Below are positions 25,119 through 33,513 of a stretch of DNA of 64,000 bases, one piece after another (the first letter of the stretch is position 1; each line of letters opens with the position of its first letter). The notes below the pieces were generated by a model. That model did not search any database. It was not told where the DNA came from and saw only the letters and a list, made by a program, of their open reading frames with translations. The position numbers were made by a program, and so were the translations under genes. This DNA is from Labrys sedimenti (lineage in GTDB: Bacteria > Pseudomonadota > Alphaproteobacteria > Rhizobiales > Labraceae), in NCBI RefSeq assembly GCF_034424805.1, contig NZ_JAXOUF010000002.1, positions 434,001 to 498,000 on the forward strand, written 5' to 3'.

Positions 25119-26942
25119 ATGAACGCATATCGCCTGATGATCGTGGCTGCGGCAATGCTCCTGTGGCTGGCCGGCCAGGCAGCCGCGGCTCCCAAGGGCG
25201 GCTGCGCCTCGGATGATCCGGCCGTCGCCATTCCTGCCTGCACTGCCGCCATCAACCGCATTGCGGTGACACCTGGCAGCCAGGCTACCGCCTACCTGCA
25301 GCGCGGGCGCGCCTATTACCGGCAGAAGCAATATGGCCTTGCGATCAACGATCTCAGCGCGTCGATCCGACATAACGACAAGAGCTACCTGGCCTATGTC
25401 TTCCGTGGCCTCAGCTCTGCCGAACTCGGCGACCACAATGCGGCGATTGACGACTACGACAAGGCCATCGCCATCAAGCCGGGATCGGCGGATGTCTATT
25501 TCTATCGTGCCAATTCCCGTTCGGAGCAGGACGATATCGAAAACGCCATCGCCGATTATTCGCGCGCCGTCGATCTCGATCCGCGTATGGGCCCCGCTTT
25601 TGCCAATCGCGGCAATCTGCAGCAGCGGCTCGGCCGCCATGACAAGGCTGTCGCCGACTATACCAGGGCAATCGCGCTGAAGCAGGGGGTCTCGCTGATC
25701 TACAGCAATCGCGCCAATTCCTATGTCAATCTCAAGCGCTACGACCTCGCCATGGCCGATTTCGACAGGGCGATCGCGGCCGATGCCGGCAATTTCAATG
25801 CCTATAACAACCGTGCCAACCTGCATTACGCCCAGGGCGAGATCGACGAGGCCATCGCGGATGTCAGCAAGGCGATCGCCTTGAATCCCGGCATAGCCGA
25901 ATTCCATTCGGGCCGTTGCGCGCTCTATCTGGCGAAGGGAGCGCTGCGGGAGGCACTGACGGATTGCGATACGGCCATCGCGGCACGGCGCGACTATGCC
26001 GAGGCCTATCTCAATCGCGGGCTGGCGCATTGGCGCCTCGAGGAGAGAGAAGCCGGCCTGTCCGACATGGAGATGGCCTTCTCGATCAATCCGAACCTGC
26101 CCAATGTCCAGCGCTATGTGACGCTCTTTCGTGCCTCGAAGGCGGTGCAGCAGGCCGAGGCCGGCAAGAAGAACCCGCCTGCCGCCGCCCAGAAGGCTAT
26201 GGCCGGCGGTTCGCGGCGGTTCGCGCTGGTCATCGGCAATTCACGCTACCAGGCCGTGTCGCAACTGCCCAATCCCAGGCGTGACGCTGACCTCGTCGCC
26301 GCGGCTCTGCGAACGGCTGGCGTGCAGGACGTTACGGTTGCTTACGATCTCGGACGTGCCGGCATGGTCGATGCCCTCAGGGCTTTCTCTGCCAAGGCCG
26401 ATACGGCCGACTGGGCCATTCTCTATTATGCCGGCCATGGCATGGAACTGACGGGGCAGAATTATCTCATCCCCGTCGATGCAAGACTGCAGTCCGATCG
26501 CGATGTCCCCGACGAAACCGTCAGCCTGCAGCGAGTCCTGTCGGCGTTGAGTGGCGCGCGCCGCCTGAAGCTGGTGCTGCTGGATGCCTGCCGCAACAAC
26601 CCCTTTGCCGCGCAGATGACGATGACGGCCGCAACCCGCTCGGTCGGGCGCGGCCTCTCGCGGGTCGAGCCTTCGGGAGCGACGCTGGTGGTCTATTCGG
26701 CCAAGGAGGGCACGGTGGCCGAGGATGGCGACAGCCGGCACAGCGCCTTTGCCGAAGCCTTCGCCAGACGGGTGGTGGAACCGGGGCTGGAGATCAACAA
26801 GGTATTCCGCTTCGTGACCAGCGACGTGATGTCACGAACCGCAAACCGGCAGGAGCCCTTCGTCTACGGCTCGCTGCCGCCCGAGGATTTCATCTTCACC
26901 GGCGTGCAGAACCAGCCGTCATCGGCATCGTCCTCGCCCTGA
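25119..26942 (+). CDS. Exported TPR protein with C-terminal caspase-like (peptidase C14) domain
   Basis: 607 residues. The signal peptide (residues 1-24, ending QAAAAPK) is followed by about seven or eight TPR units to residue 330 (pattern ADVYFYRANSRSEQDDIENAIADYSRAVDLDP). A caspase p20-like domain follows from about 362: RRFALVIGNSRYQAVSQLPNPRRDA, YAGHGMEL with His440, and LLDACRNNPF with Cys491. Both catalytic residues are present. The C-terminus, AFARRVVEPGLEINKVFRFVTSDV, is normal for bacterial caspases. It is expected in the periplasm or membrane-bound. The targets are unknown. A GCGGGA sequence precedes the chosen ATG. Confidence 0.9.
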   Translation: MNAYRLMIVAAAMLLWLAGQAAAAPKGGCASDDPAVAIPACTAAINRIAVTPGSQATAYLQRGRAYYRQKQYGLAINDLSASIRHNDKSYLAYVFRGLSSAELGDHNAAIDDYDKAIAIKPGSADVYFYRANSRSEQDDIENAIADYSRAVDLDPRMGPAFANRGNLQQRLGRHDKAVADYTRAIALKQGVSLIYSNRANSYVNLKRYDLAMADFDRAIAADAGNFNAYNNRANLHYAQGEIDEAIADVSKAIALNPGIAEFHSGRCALYLAKGALREALTDCDTAIAARRDYAEAYLNRGLAHWRLEEREAGLSDMEMAFSINPNLPNVQRYVTLFRASKAVQQAEAGKKNPPAAAQKAMAGGSRRFALVIGNSRYQAVSQLPNPRRDADLVAAALRTAGVQDVTVAYDLGRAGMVDALRAFSAKADTADWAILYYAGHGMELTGQNYLIPVDARLQSDRDVPDETVSLQRVLSALSGARRLKLVLLDACRNNPFAAQMTMTAATRSVGRGLSRVEPSGATLVVYSAKEGTVAEDGDSRHSAFAEAFARRVVEPGLEINKVFRFVTSDVMSRTANRQEPFVYGSLPPEDFIFTGVQNQPSSASSSP

Positions 26943-26982
26943 CCCCGCGCGCGGCCTGCGGCCAGGCGAGGGCGGTTGGCGC

Positions 26983-28197
26983 TCAGGCTGCCTGATAGGT
27001 ACCTGCATCTGTGACGGACAGTGGCTCGCCACCGATGAAGACGCGCTCGACCTCTAAATTTCCATCGAGAACCACGATGTCGGCCCGCTTGCCCGGCGCC
27101 AGGGTGCCGACATCGCCGGCAATGCCGGTAAGCTCGGCCGGCGTCAGCGAGGCCATGCGGATGACGGCAGGCAGGTCCTGGCCGATGGCCTTTGCCATGG
27201 TCTTCACCATCTGGTCCATGCCATGCATCGAGCTCGCCAGGCTGCCGTCCGCGCCCCGGACGGAATGGCCGTCGCTCCAGACCCAGCTGCCGTCCACCTG
27301 CGAGCCGAAGCGATATTGGCCGGGCGGCATGTCCATGGCGCGGTTGGCATCGGTGACGAGGCAGCAGCGCCGGGGCCCGATCAGGCGGAAGGCGAAGCGC
27401 AGCAGGTCGTCGGAAAGGTGGATGCCGTCGGCGATCACCTCGGTGCTCATCGCCGGGTTGGCGAGGACATATTGCTCCATCCCGGCCTGCATGGGCGTGC
27501 CGAAGCGCTTGCGCAGGGAGGCGACCGAGCTCATGGCGCACCAGAAATGGTCGACGTGGCGCATGCCATGCGCGAAGGCCGCCTCGAGTTCATCCCAGCG
27601 GGCGTTGGAATGGCCGCAGGTGATGAAGCAACCCCGTTCGCGGGCATGGTCGAAGAAATCGAGGGCGCCGGGCAGTTCTGAGGCGCAGGTGGCGATCTTG
27701 ATGATCTCCCGACCGAGGAAATATTCATATTCCTCCCGCACCGGATCACGCCGCCCCTCGGGCGCGTGGATGCCGACCTTGTCTTCCGCAAAATAGGGAC
27801 CGTAGAAATGGATGCCGGCGATGCGGGCGCCATCCGAAGGTGTCCAGGAGGCTTGCACGTTTTCGCACGCTTTCACCATCGCATCGAGCTGGGCGAAGGA
27901 CCCCGTCGTGGTGGTCGGGAAGATCGAGGTGGTGCCGTGCCTGGCATGGGCGACATTTGTTCGCCGCACGGCATCGACGGTGCCATCCATATAGTCGGCG
28001 CCGGCACCGCCATGCACGTGAATGTCGACGAAACCCGGTGACAGGTAGCGGCCGCCGAAATCGAGACATTCCTTGCCTTCATGCCTGGAAGCAGGGGGCT
28101 CGATCGCTTCTATCCGGCCGTCTACGCAGTGGATCACGGCGTCTTCGAGAATGGCATCTTCGAGGATAACGTTCCCTTTCAGGAGAAGCTCTTTCAT
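26983..28197 (-). CDS. NagA-like amidohydrolase (N-acetylglucosamine-6-phosphate deacetylase family)
   Basis: 404 residues. The metal motif HVHGG (His60, His62), GHSNARWDELEAAF, ADGIHLS and the catalytic LVTDAN are as in NagA. Two normally conserved sites differ. The metal-ligand Glu of the GLHLEGP motif is Tyr132 here (GIHFYGPYF), and the HLYNAM motif reads HFWCAM. The protein may act on a different N-acyl sugar or use another metal arrangement. The start is ATG 28197; the upstream extension covers the promoter region. It is divergent from a DeoR-type regulator, with no nagB or PTS gene in the window. Confidence 0.82.
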   Translation of the reverse strand: MKELLLKGNVILEDAILEDAVIHCVDGRIEAIEPPASRHEGKECLDFGGRYLSPGFVDIHVHGGAGADYMDGTVDAVRRTNVAHARHGTTSIFPTTTTGSFAQLDAMVKACENVQASWTPSDGARIAGIHFYGPYFAEDKVGIHAPEGRRDPVREEYEYFLGREIIKIATCASELPGALDFFDHARERGCFITCGHSNARWDELEAAFAHGMRHVDHFWCAMSSVASLRKRFGTPMQAGMEQYVLANPAMSTEVIADGIHLSDDLLRFAFRLIGPRRCCLVTDANRAMDMPPGQYRFGSQVDGSWVWSDGHSVRGADGSLASSMHGMDQMVKTMAKAIGQDLPAVIRMASLTPAELTGIAGDVGTLAPGKRADIVVLDGNLEVERVFIGGEPLSVTDAGTYQAA

Positions 28198-28239
28198 GCT
28201 GGATCCGGCGATAGCTGTTGTGATAGGAATGCATGTATC

Positions 28240-28253
28240 TAACGATATCGTCA
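28240..28253. promoter_or_regulatory. Operator candidate between nagA-like and deoR-type genes
   Basis: ACGATATCGT (28242-28251) is a perfect 10-base palindrome with an outer T and A that also pair (TNACGATATCGTNA). It sits in the 80-base spacer between two divergent genes, 43 bases from the nagA-like start and 25 from the regulator start. This is the expected place for a DeoR-family site controlling both. No experimental consensus was used. Confidence 0.4.
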
Positions 28254-28277
28254 TAAACGTGCAATTGAGGAATCGCC

Positions 28278-29039
28278 TTGCCCATCGAATCAACGCCTGA
28301 CGAGAGGCGCGCCTTCGTCCTGTCGAAGCTGGAGGCCAAGGGCAGGCTGTCGACGCAGGAGGTCTCGGCGCATTTCGAGGTTTCCGAGGACACCATCCGG
28401 CGCGACTTCCGGGACATGGCGGCGGAAGGCCTGATCAAGCGTGTCCACGGTGCTGCCCTGCCGGTCTCGCCGGGCGGATTACCCTTCCAGGGGCGCTACA
28501 AGATCGCAGCAGGCCTGAAGGCGCGCCTGGCCCGGGCGGCGGCCGGGCTCGTGCTGCCGGATCAGGTGGTCGTCATCGACGGCGGCACCACCAATCTCGA
28601 AGTGGCCAGGCAGTTGCCGCGCGATCTCCGGGCGACCATCGTCACCAACAGTCCGCTGATTGCGAGCGCAACGACCGAGCATCCGCATCTGGAGGTCATT
28701 CTGCTCGGCGGCATCTTCGACAAGCGCAGCCAGATGGTGCTGGGCGCGCGCGTGCTCGACCAGCTTCACGCCATCAATGCCGATCTGTGCGTCATCGGCG
28801 TGCACGGCATCCACGAGGAGTTCGGATTGACCACTGCCGACTATGACGAGGCTGCGATCAAGGCCGCCATGATGAAGGCGGCTGCCGAGGTCGTCGCGGT
28901 GGCGACCCCGGATAAATTCGGCACCGTGGCGGCGCACCATTTCGCTACGCTGTCGTCGATCGATACGCTGGTTACAGAAGAGACGCCCCGTGCCCGCGAC
29001 CTGCTGGAGAAGGGTGGCGTGAAGGCGATTTATGCCTGA
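28278..29039 (+). CDS. DeoR/GlpR family transcriptional regulator
   Basis: 253 residues. The N-terminal helix-turn-helix reads RRAFVLSKLEAKGRLSTQEVSAHFEVSEDTIRRDFRDMAAEGLIKRVHGAALP. The C-terminal sugar-phosphate sensor domain carries VVIDGGTTNLEVARQLP and FGTVAAHHFATLSSIDTLVTE. Translation starts with TTG at 28278, eight bases after GAGGAA. It probably represses the divergent NagA-like gene and releases it in the presence of a sugar phosphate (inference). Confidence 0.92.
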   Translation: MPIESTPDERRAFVLSKLEAKGRLSTQEVSAHFEVSEDTIRRDFRDMAAEGLIKRVHGAALPVSPGGLPFQGRYKIAAGLKARLARAAAGLVLPDQVVVIDGGTTNLEVARQLPRDLRATIVTNSPLIASATTEHPHLEVILLGGIFDKRSQMVLGARVLDQLHAINADLCVIGVHGIHEEFGLTTADYDEAAIKAAMMKAAAEVVAVATPDKFGTVAAHHFATLSSIDTLVTEETPRARDLLEKGGVKAIYA

Positions 29040-29066
29040 GAGGGGGCAAGCCGCACTGCCTTGGAG

Positions 29067-29444
29067 TCAGGCCTCGCTCCGCCTTTTCGACTGCCGGGAG
29101 GCTGCCGCCGCCGCACCCAGGGCACCGATGCCGGCGCCGATCAGCGCGCAATTGATGAGGATGCCGACGAGATCGGTGCGATTGGCCGCCGCGATCGCCT
29201 GCGCCGCCTGCTCGGCACCGACGCCCCCGGTCCTCGCATCCATCATGGCGACCATGCCTGGCTCGTTGCATTTGGGCAGGAGCGTGTATTTGGCCTCGTC
29301 GCTGTCGCCATAGATCTTCTCGATGGCCTGCTCGCAGCGCAGCCGGTCGGCCGGGGAAACCCCGGGCGCGCCGAACTGCAGATAGAGGCCGACGCCGAGG
29401 AGGATGACCCCGAGGCCGGCGTAAAGAAGTGCCTTCACCCGCAT
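29067..29444 (-). CDS. Small membrane protein of unknown function
   Basis: A 125-residue protein with two hydrophobic segments, one at residues 6-26 (LYAGLGVILLGVGLYLQFG) and one at about 92-112 (LVGILINCALIGAGIGALGAAAA). Between them is a loop with two Cys (RLRCEQAI and LLPKCNEPG) that could form a disulphide outside the membrane. It follows the ETF-QO gene by eight bases on the same strand and is probably co-transcribed. No family recognised. Confidence 0.65.
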   Translation of the reverse strand: MRVKALLYAGLGVILLGVGLYLQFGAPGVSPADRLRCEQAIEKIYGDSDEAKYTLLPKCNEPGMVAMMDARTGGVGAEQAAQAIAAANRTDLVGILINCALIGAGIGALGAAAAASRQSKRRSEA

Positions 29445-29452
29445 GCGTCCGC

Positions 29453-31129
29453 CTACATGTTGGGATAGTTCGGGCCGCCGCCGCCCTCCGGCGTCACCCA
29501 GTTGATGTTCTGGGCGGGATCCTTGATGTCGCAGGTCTTGCAGTGCACGCAGTTCTGCGCGTTGATCACGAAACGCGGATCCTTCTTGGCTGTCTCGTCG
29601 CCATAGACCACCTCATAGACGCCCGCCGGGCAATAGAGCCGGGCCGGCTCGCCATAGACCGGCAGGTTCTTTTCGATCGGAACCTTGGGGTCCTTCAATG
29701 TAAGATGGATCGGCTGGTCTTCCTCGTGATTGGTCGAGGACAGGAAGACGGAGGAGAGCTTGTCGAAGGACAGCTTGCCGTCCGGCTTGGGATAGTCGAT
29801 CGGCTTGCATTCGGCGATCGGCTTCAGGGTCGCATAGTCGGGCTTGCCATGCTTGAGCGTGCCGAACAGGGAGAAGCCGAGCTTTTCGTTGAGATGCATG
29901 TCGATGCCGCCGAGGATCACGCCGGCGAAGGTGCCGAGCTTTGACCACAGCGGCTTGACGTTGCGCACCTTGTAGAGGTCGCGGCCGATCTCGCTGGAGC
30001 GCCAGGCGGCCTCGTAGGAGGCTGGCTCGTCATGCGAACGGCCCTCGGCCAGCGCCTTGGAGAGGTGCTCGGCCGCCAGCATGCCCGACAGCACGGCATT
30101 GTGGCTGCCCTTGATGCGCGGCACGTTGACGAAGCCGGCCGCGCAGCCGATCAGGGCGCCGCCGGGGAAGGAGAGCTTGGGCACCGACTGGTAGCCGCCC
30201 TCGGTGATGGCGCGCGCGCCATAGGCGATGCGCTTGCCGCCCTCGAAAGTCGGAGCGATCAGCGGATGGTGCTTGAAGCGCTGGAACTCGTCGAAGGGCG
30301 AGAGATAGGGATTGGTGTAGTTGAGGTGGATGACGAAACCCACCACCACCTGGTTGTTCTCCAGATGGTAGAGGAAGGAGCCGCCGCCCGTCTTCGAATC
30401 CAGTGGCCAGCCAAAGGAATGCTGCACCCGGCCGGGGACATGCTTGGCCGGATCGATCTGCCAGAGTTCCTTGATGCCGATGCCGTATTTCTGGGGCTCG
30501 CGGCCGTCGGCGAGATTGAACTTGGCGATCAGCGCCTTGGTCAGGCTGCCGCGGGCACCCTCGGCGAAGAGGGTGTATTTGCCGTGGAGTTCCATGCCGC
30601 GGGTGAAGCCGGATTTGGGCTGGCCGTCGCGGCCGATGCCCATGTCGCCGGTGGCAATGCCCTTCACCGCGCCCTTATCGTCATAGAGCACTTCGGCGGC
30701 GGCAAAGCCGGGATAGATCTCGACGCCGAGGGTTTCGGCCTGGGTAGCCAGCCAGCGGCAGACATTGCCGAGCGAGCCGACGAAATTGCCGTGGTTCGAC
30801 ATCAGCTTGGGCATGCCGAAATTGGGCAGGCGCAGGGCGCCGGACGGGCCGAGATAATAGAACTGGTCCTCGGTGACCTCGGTCACCAGCGGGCGATCGT
30901 CCGCCTCGCGCCATTCGGGCAGCAGCTTGTCGAGGCCGATCGGATCGATCACCGCGCCGGAGAGGATATGGGCCCCGACCTCCGAGCCCTTCTCCACCAC
31001 CACCACGCTGGTTTCGGGATTGAGCTGCTTGAGATGGATTGCGGCCGCCAGACCGGCAGGTCCGGCGCCGACCACGACGACATCATATTCCATCGCCTCG
31101 CGGGGGCCGAGATCGGCACTGTCGGTCAT
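29453..31129 (-). CDS. Electron transfer flavoprotein-ubiquinone oxidoreductase
   Basis: A 558-residue protein, full length for ETF-QO. The N-terminal FAD motif is VVVVGAGPAGLAAAIHLKQL, followed by VEKGSEVGAHILSGAVIDP. The central quinone and membrane-contact region is FPGGALIGCAAGFVNVPRIKGSHNAVLSGMLAAEHL. The C-terminal 4Fe-4S cluster uses Cys residues in LYCPAGVYEVV and NCVHCKTCDIKDPAQNINW. It passes electrons from ETF (acyl-CoA or amino-acid oxidation) to the quinone pool at the inner membrane. GGAG lies upstream of the ATG. Confidence 0.96.
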   Translation of the reverse strand: MTDSADLGPREAMEYDVVVVGAGPAGLAAAIHLKQLNPETSVVVVEKGSEVGAHILSGAVIDPIGLDKLLPEWREADDRPLVTEVTEDQFYYLGPSGALRLPNFGMPKLMSNHGNFVGSLGNVCRWLATQAETLGVEIYPGFAAAEVLYDDKGAVKGIATGDMGIGRDGQPKSGFTRGMELHGKYTLFAEGARGSLTKALIAKFNLADGREPQKYGIGIKELWQIDPAKHVPGRVQHSFGWPLDSKTGGGSFLYHLENNQVVVGFVIHLNYTNPYLSPFDEFQRFKHHPLIAPTFEGGKRIAYGARAITEGGYQSVPKLSFPGGALIGCAAGFVNVPRIKGSHNAVLSGMLAAEHLSKALAEGRSHDEPASYEAAWRSSEIGRDLYKVRNVKPLWSKLGTFAGVILGGIDMHLNEKLGFSLFGTLKHGKPDYATLKPIAECKPIDYPKPDGKLSFDKLSSVFLSSTNHEEDQPIHLTLKDPKVPIEKNLPVYGEPARLYCPAGVYEVVYGDETAKKDPRFVINAQNCVHCKTCDIKDPAQNINWVTPEGGGGPNYPNM

Positions 31130-31585
31130 CGAGTAGTCTCCGGTGGTTTGAAAGAGCTTGGAGTGATCGTGCTTTTTTCACGTTTTTGGAATGGGTGCAA
31201 ACAATGCTGCGACGGTTTCCCAAACTAAGTAACCAATTGGTGCGTTAATGTCACGTTGGGCGGGGCCGTCGGTTCCATCTGCGGGCAGCAGCGTTCGGGA
31301 TCACGGCATCTTCTCCCGTTGCAGGGGGGCGATATTTCGCCAGCATGGCCGGCAACGCACGAAAAGACGATATCGATCGCAACGATGCCCTTGATCCGTC
31401 GCTGATTGTCATATTCTCCCGCAAAAGGCATGGAAGGGTTTGGCCGTTCTCCAAGAAGGCCGGTTCTGCGGCTCTATACTGATGCAGATGATGCTGTCTC
31501 TTGGGTTACCCTTTCCCATTGCCACGCGTGCTAGGTAGAGTAGGCTGTCTGCGGCTTGCGATCCGTCGGTGTGGAGCATACGGGC
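31130..31585. other. 456-base spacer between divergent genes
   Basis: This gap separates ETF-QO (minus) from the SPFH-polyamine operon (plus) and should hold promoters for both. I see a perfect palindrome ACCAATTGGT at 31232-31241 and a TATACT at 31475-31480 that could serve as a -10 for the plus operon, but no convincing -35 in front of it. Short open frames here have no recognisable features. No RNA gene was seen. Confidence 0.4.
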
Positions 31586-32602
31586 ATGGGCATTCTGGAC
31601 TTCATCTCCAAGCAATTTATCGATGTCATCCAGTGGACGGCCGAGGAGCCGGGCCTGTTGGCCTACCGCTTCCCGATGTCCGGCATGGAAATCCAGAACG
31701 GCGCCCAGCTCGTGGTGCGCGAGACGCAGAAGGCGGCCTTCTTCAACGAAGGCAAGATCGCCGACATCTTCGGCCCCGGCACCTATACGCTCACTACCCA
31801 GACCCTGCCGGTGCTGACCTATCTGAAGAACTGGGACAAGTTCTTCGAATCGCCCTTCAAGTCGGACGTCTATTTCTTCGACACCAAGGACCAGATCGAC
31901 CGCAAATGGGGCACCACCCAGCCCCTCACCATCCGCGACAAGGAATATGGCCCGATCCGCATTCGCGCCTTCGGCAATTATTCCTATGCGATCGGCGATG
32001 TCGGCGCGTTCTGGTCTCGCCTGGTCGGCACGGCGGAGCGCTGCACCTCCGAGATGATCGAGGGACAGCTCCGCGGTGCCGTGCTCACCGCCATTGCCTC
32101 GACGCTCGGCCAGAGCAACGTCGCCTTCATCGACATGGCCGCCAATCAGGAAGCCTTTTCGCAAAAGCTCGCCGAGGCCATCCGTCCGGCGCTCCGGGAC
32201 TACGGTATCGACATCAAGAGCTTCTACGTCCAGAGCCTGTCGCTGCCCGAGGAACTCCAGCGCATCCTCGACAAGGCCAGTTCCATGAACATGCTGGGCG
32301 ATCTCAATCGCTACGCCCAGTTCCAGACGGCCGAATCCATTCCGCTCGCCGCCGAGAATCCGGGCGGTCTTGCCGGGGCAGGGGCAGGGCTCGGCGCCGG
32401 CATGGCGATCGGCCAGGCCATGGCCCAGGGCTTTGCCAATGCGGCGCCGGCCCAGGCCCCCTCGGCGCCGGCCGCGCCCGCGCAGCCGGCCGAGGACCCG
32501 ATCCAACTCCTCGAAAAGCTCGGCGGGCTGCTGGCCAAGGGCATCCTGACCCAGCAGGAATTCGACGCCAAGAAGGCCGAATTGCTGTCGCGGATCAAGT
32601 GA
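31586..32602 (+). CDS. SPFH domain protein (YdjI/virion-core-like) with C-terminal SHOCT-like helix
   Basis: 338 residues. The SPFH (stomatin/flotillin-like) domain covers about residues 20-240, with LLAYRFPMSGMEIQNGAQLVVRETQKAAFFNEGKIADIFGPGTYTL near the start, the pattern of proteins annotated as virion core protein or YdjI. A Gly/Ala/Pro-rich linker follows. The C-terminus, DPIQLLEKLGGLLAKGILTQQEFDAKKAELL, is a SHOCT-like helix pair that often mediates oligomerisation. The chosen ATG has GGAG nine bases upstream. It is the first gene of an eight-gene same-strand run and probably forms a membrane-associated scaffold for it (inference). Confidence 0.88.
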   Translation: MGILDFISKQFIDVIQWTAEEPGLLAYRFPMSGMEIQNGAQLVVRETQKAAFFNEGKIADIFGPGTYTLTTQTLPVLTYLKNWDKFFESPFKSDVYFFDTKDQIDRKWGTTQPLTIRDKEYGPIRIRAFGNYSYAIGDVGAFWSRLVGTAERCTSEMIEGQLRGAVLTAIASTLGQSNVAFIDMAANQEAFSQKLAEAIRPALRDYGIDIKSFYVQSLSLPEELQRILDKASSMNMLGDLNRYAQFQTAESIPLAAENPGGLAGAGAGLGAGMAIGQAMAQGFANAAPAQAPSAPAAPAQPAEDPIQLLEKLGGLLAKGILTQQEFDAKKAELLSRIK

Positions 32603-32633
32603 CCCCGCCCACTGGGAAATCAATCAAAGAGCT

Positions 32634-32764
32634 TGTCATCCCCGGCCGAGCTACTCGCGAGCGCAGCGAGAGAGGGCGAGGGGAAGGGGATCCAGGGGTA
32701 ATGAAAAACATCGATGGGCCCCTGGATCCCCTTCCCTTGGCCTCCGGCCTCGCCGGGGATGACA
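32634..32764. repeat. Intergenic inverted repeat (TGTCATCCCCGG type)
   Basis: TGTCATCCCCGGCC at 32634 is matched by an imperfect inverted copy ending GGGGATGACA at 32764. Inside, GGGGAAGGGGATCCAGGGG pairs with CCCCTGGATCCCCTTCCC. The whole 131-base unit can fold into one long hairpin. Similar TGTCATCCCCGG repeats are common between genes in Bradyrhizobium and relatives. It lies between the SPFH gene and the first DUF4178 gene. Confidence 0.75.
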
Positions 32765-32832
32765 GAGCCCTTATCTTGGAACCGTCCCTCGGTGCAGGAA
32801 GCCGGTCAATCCAGTGATCCATACGAGGCCCA

Positions 32833-33513
32833 ATGCGTAAATTCGCCTGCCCTTCCTGCGGAGCGGATGTCGTGTTCCGGTCGGCGCAGTCGGTGTATGC
32901 CGTCTGTGCCTATTGCCAGTCCATGGTGGTGCGTACCGATGTGGACGTGACGTCGCTCGGCGTTATGGCGGCGCTCCCCGACGACATGAGTCCCCTTCAG
33001 CTCGGCACCGGCGGCGTGTTCGATGGCCAGTCCTTCACCATTATCGGACGCCTGAAGATCGGCTGGAGCGACGGGCTGTGGAACGAATGGCACATGCTGA
33101 TGGATGACGGCCGGGAAGGCTGGATCGGTGAGGCACAAGGGTTCTTCTCAGTGAGCTTCGAGGCGGAGGAGGCGACCTGGGGGGGCGTGCGCGAAGCCTT
33201 GGAGCGCTGCCGGCCGCTGCTGGAGGGGAGCGAGACCGGCACCGCCGGCATTGGGCCGGGCTTCTCCGTGGCGATGAATGGCGTTCAGCTCAGGGCTGTC
33301 GACATCAAGCTGGCGACCTGCCTGGGGTCGGAGGGCGAATTGCCCTTTGCGGCCCCCAAGGGCCGGCGCACCGTGTCAATCGATTGCATCGGCGCCGAGG
33401 GTGAATTCGCCACGCTCGAACACGATGGCGAAGAGGTCAGTGCCTATTTCGGCCGCTATCTGGAATGGGATGCCTTGCGCTTCTCCAATCTCAGGCCGCT
33501 GGAGGGCTGGTGA
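32833..33513 (+). CDS. Zinc-ribbon DUF4178 protein
   Basis: 226 residues. It begins with a four-Cys zinc ribbon, FACPSCGADVV followed by VCAYCQSMVV. A DUF4178 domain then occupies about residues 45-190, with GQSFTIIGRLKIGWSDGLWNEWHMLMDDGREGWIGEAQGFF as its core. There is no membrane segment. The stop overlaps the next start by one base (TGATG), and the next gene encodes a larger DUF4178 protein with the same ribbon. DUF4178 has no proven function; it recurs in operons with polyamine-type enzymes. Confidence 0.86.
   Translation: MRKFACPSCGADVVFRSAQSVYAVCAYCQSMVVRTDVDVTSLGVMAALPDDMSPLQLGTGGVFDGQSFTIIGRLKIGWSDGLWNEWHMLMDDGREGWIGEAQGFFSVSFEAEEATWGGVREALERCRPLLEGSETGTAGIGPGFSVAMNGVQLRAVDIKLATCLGSEGELPFAAPKGRRTVSIDCIGAEGEFATLEHDGEEVSAYFGRYLEWDALRFSNLRPLEGW

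Noticed and set aside
22929..26030. Open frame of 1033 codons on the minus strand
   Set aside because: It is antisense to the MFS and TPR-caspase genes and reads into the TPR gene; the translation is Arg/Gly/His/Gln-rich without any domain. High-GC DNA leaves the complementary frame of real genes open.
31501..32817. Open frame of 438 codons on the plus strand
   Set aside because: It is the +1 shadow of the SPFH gene and then runs through an intergenic palindrome; there is no recognisable domain.
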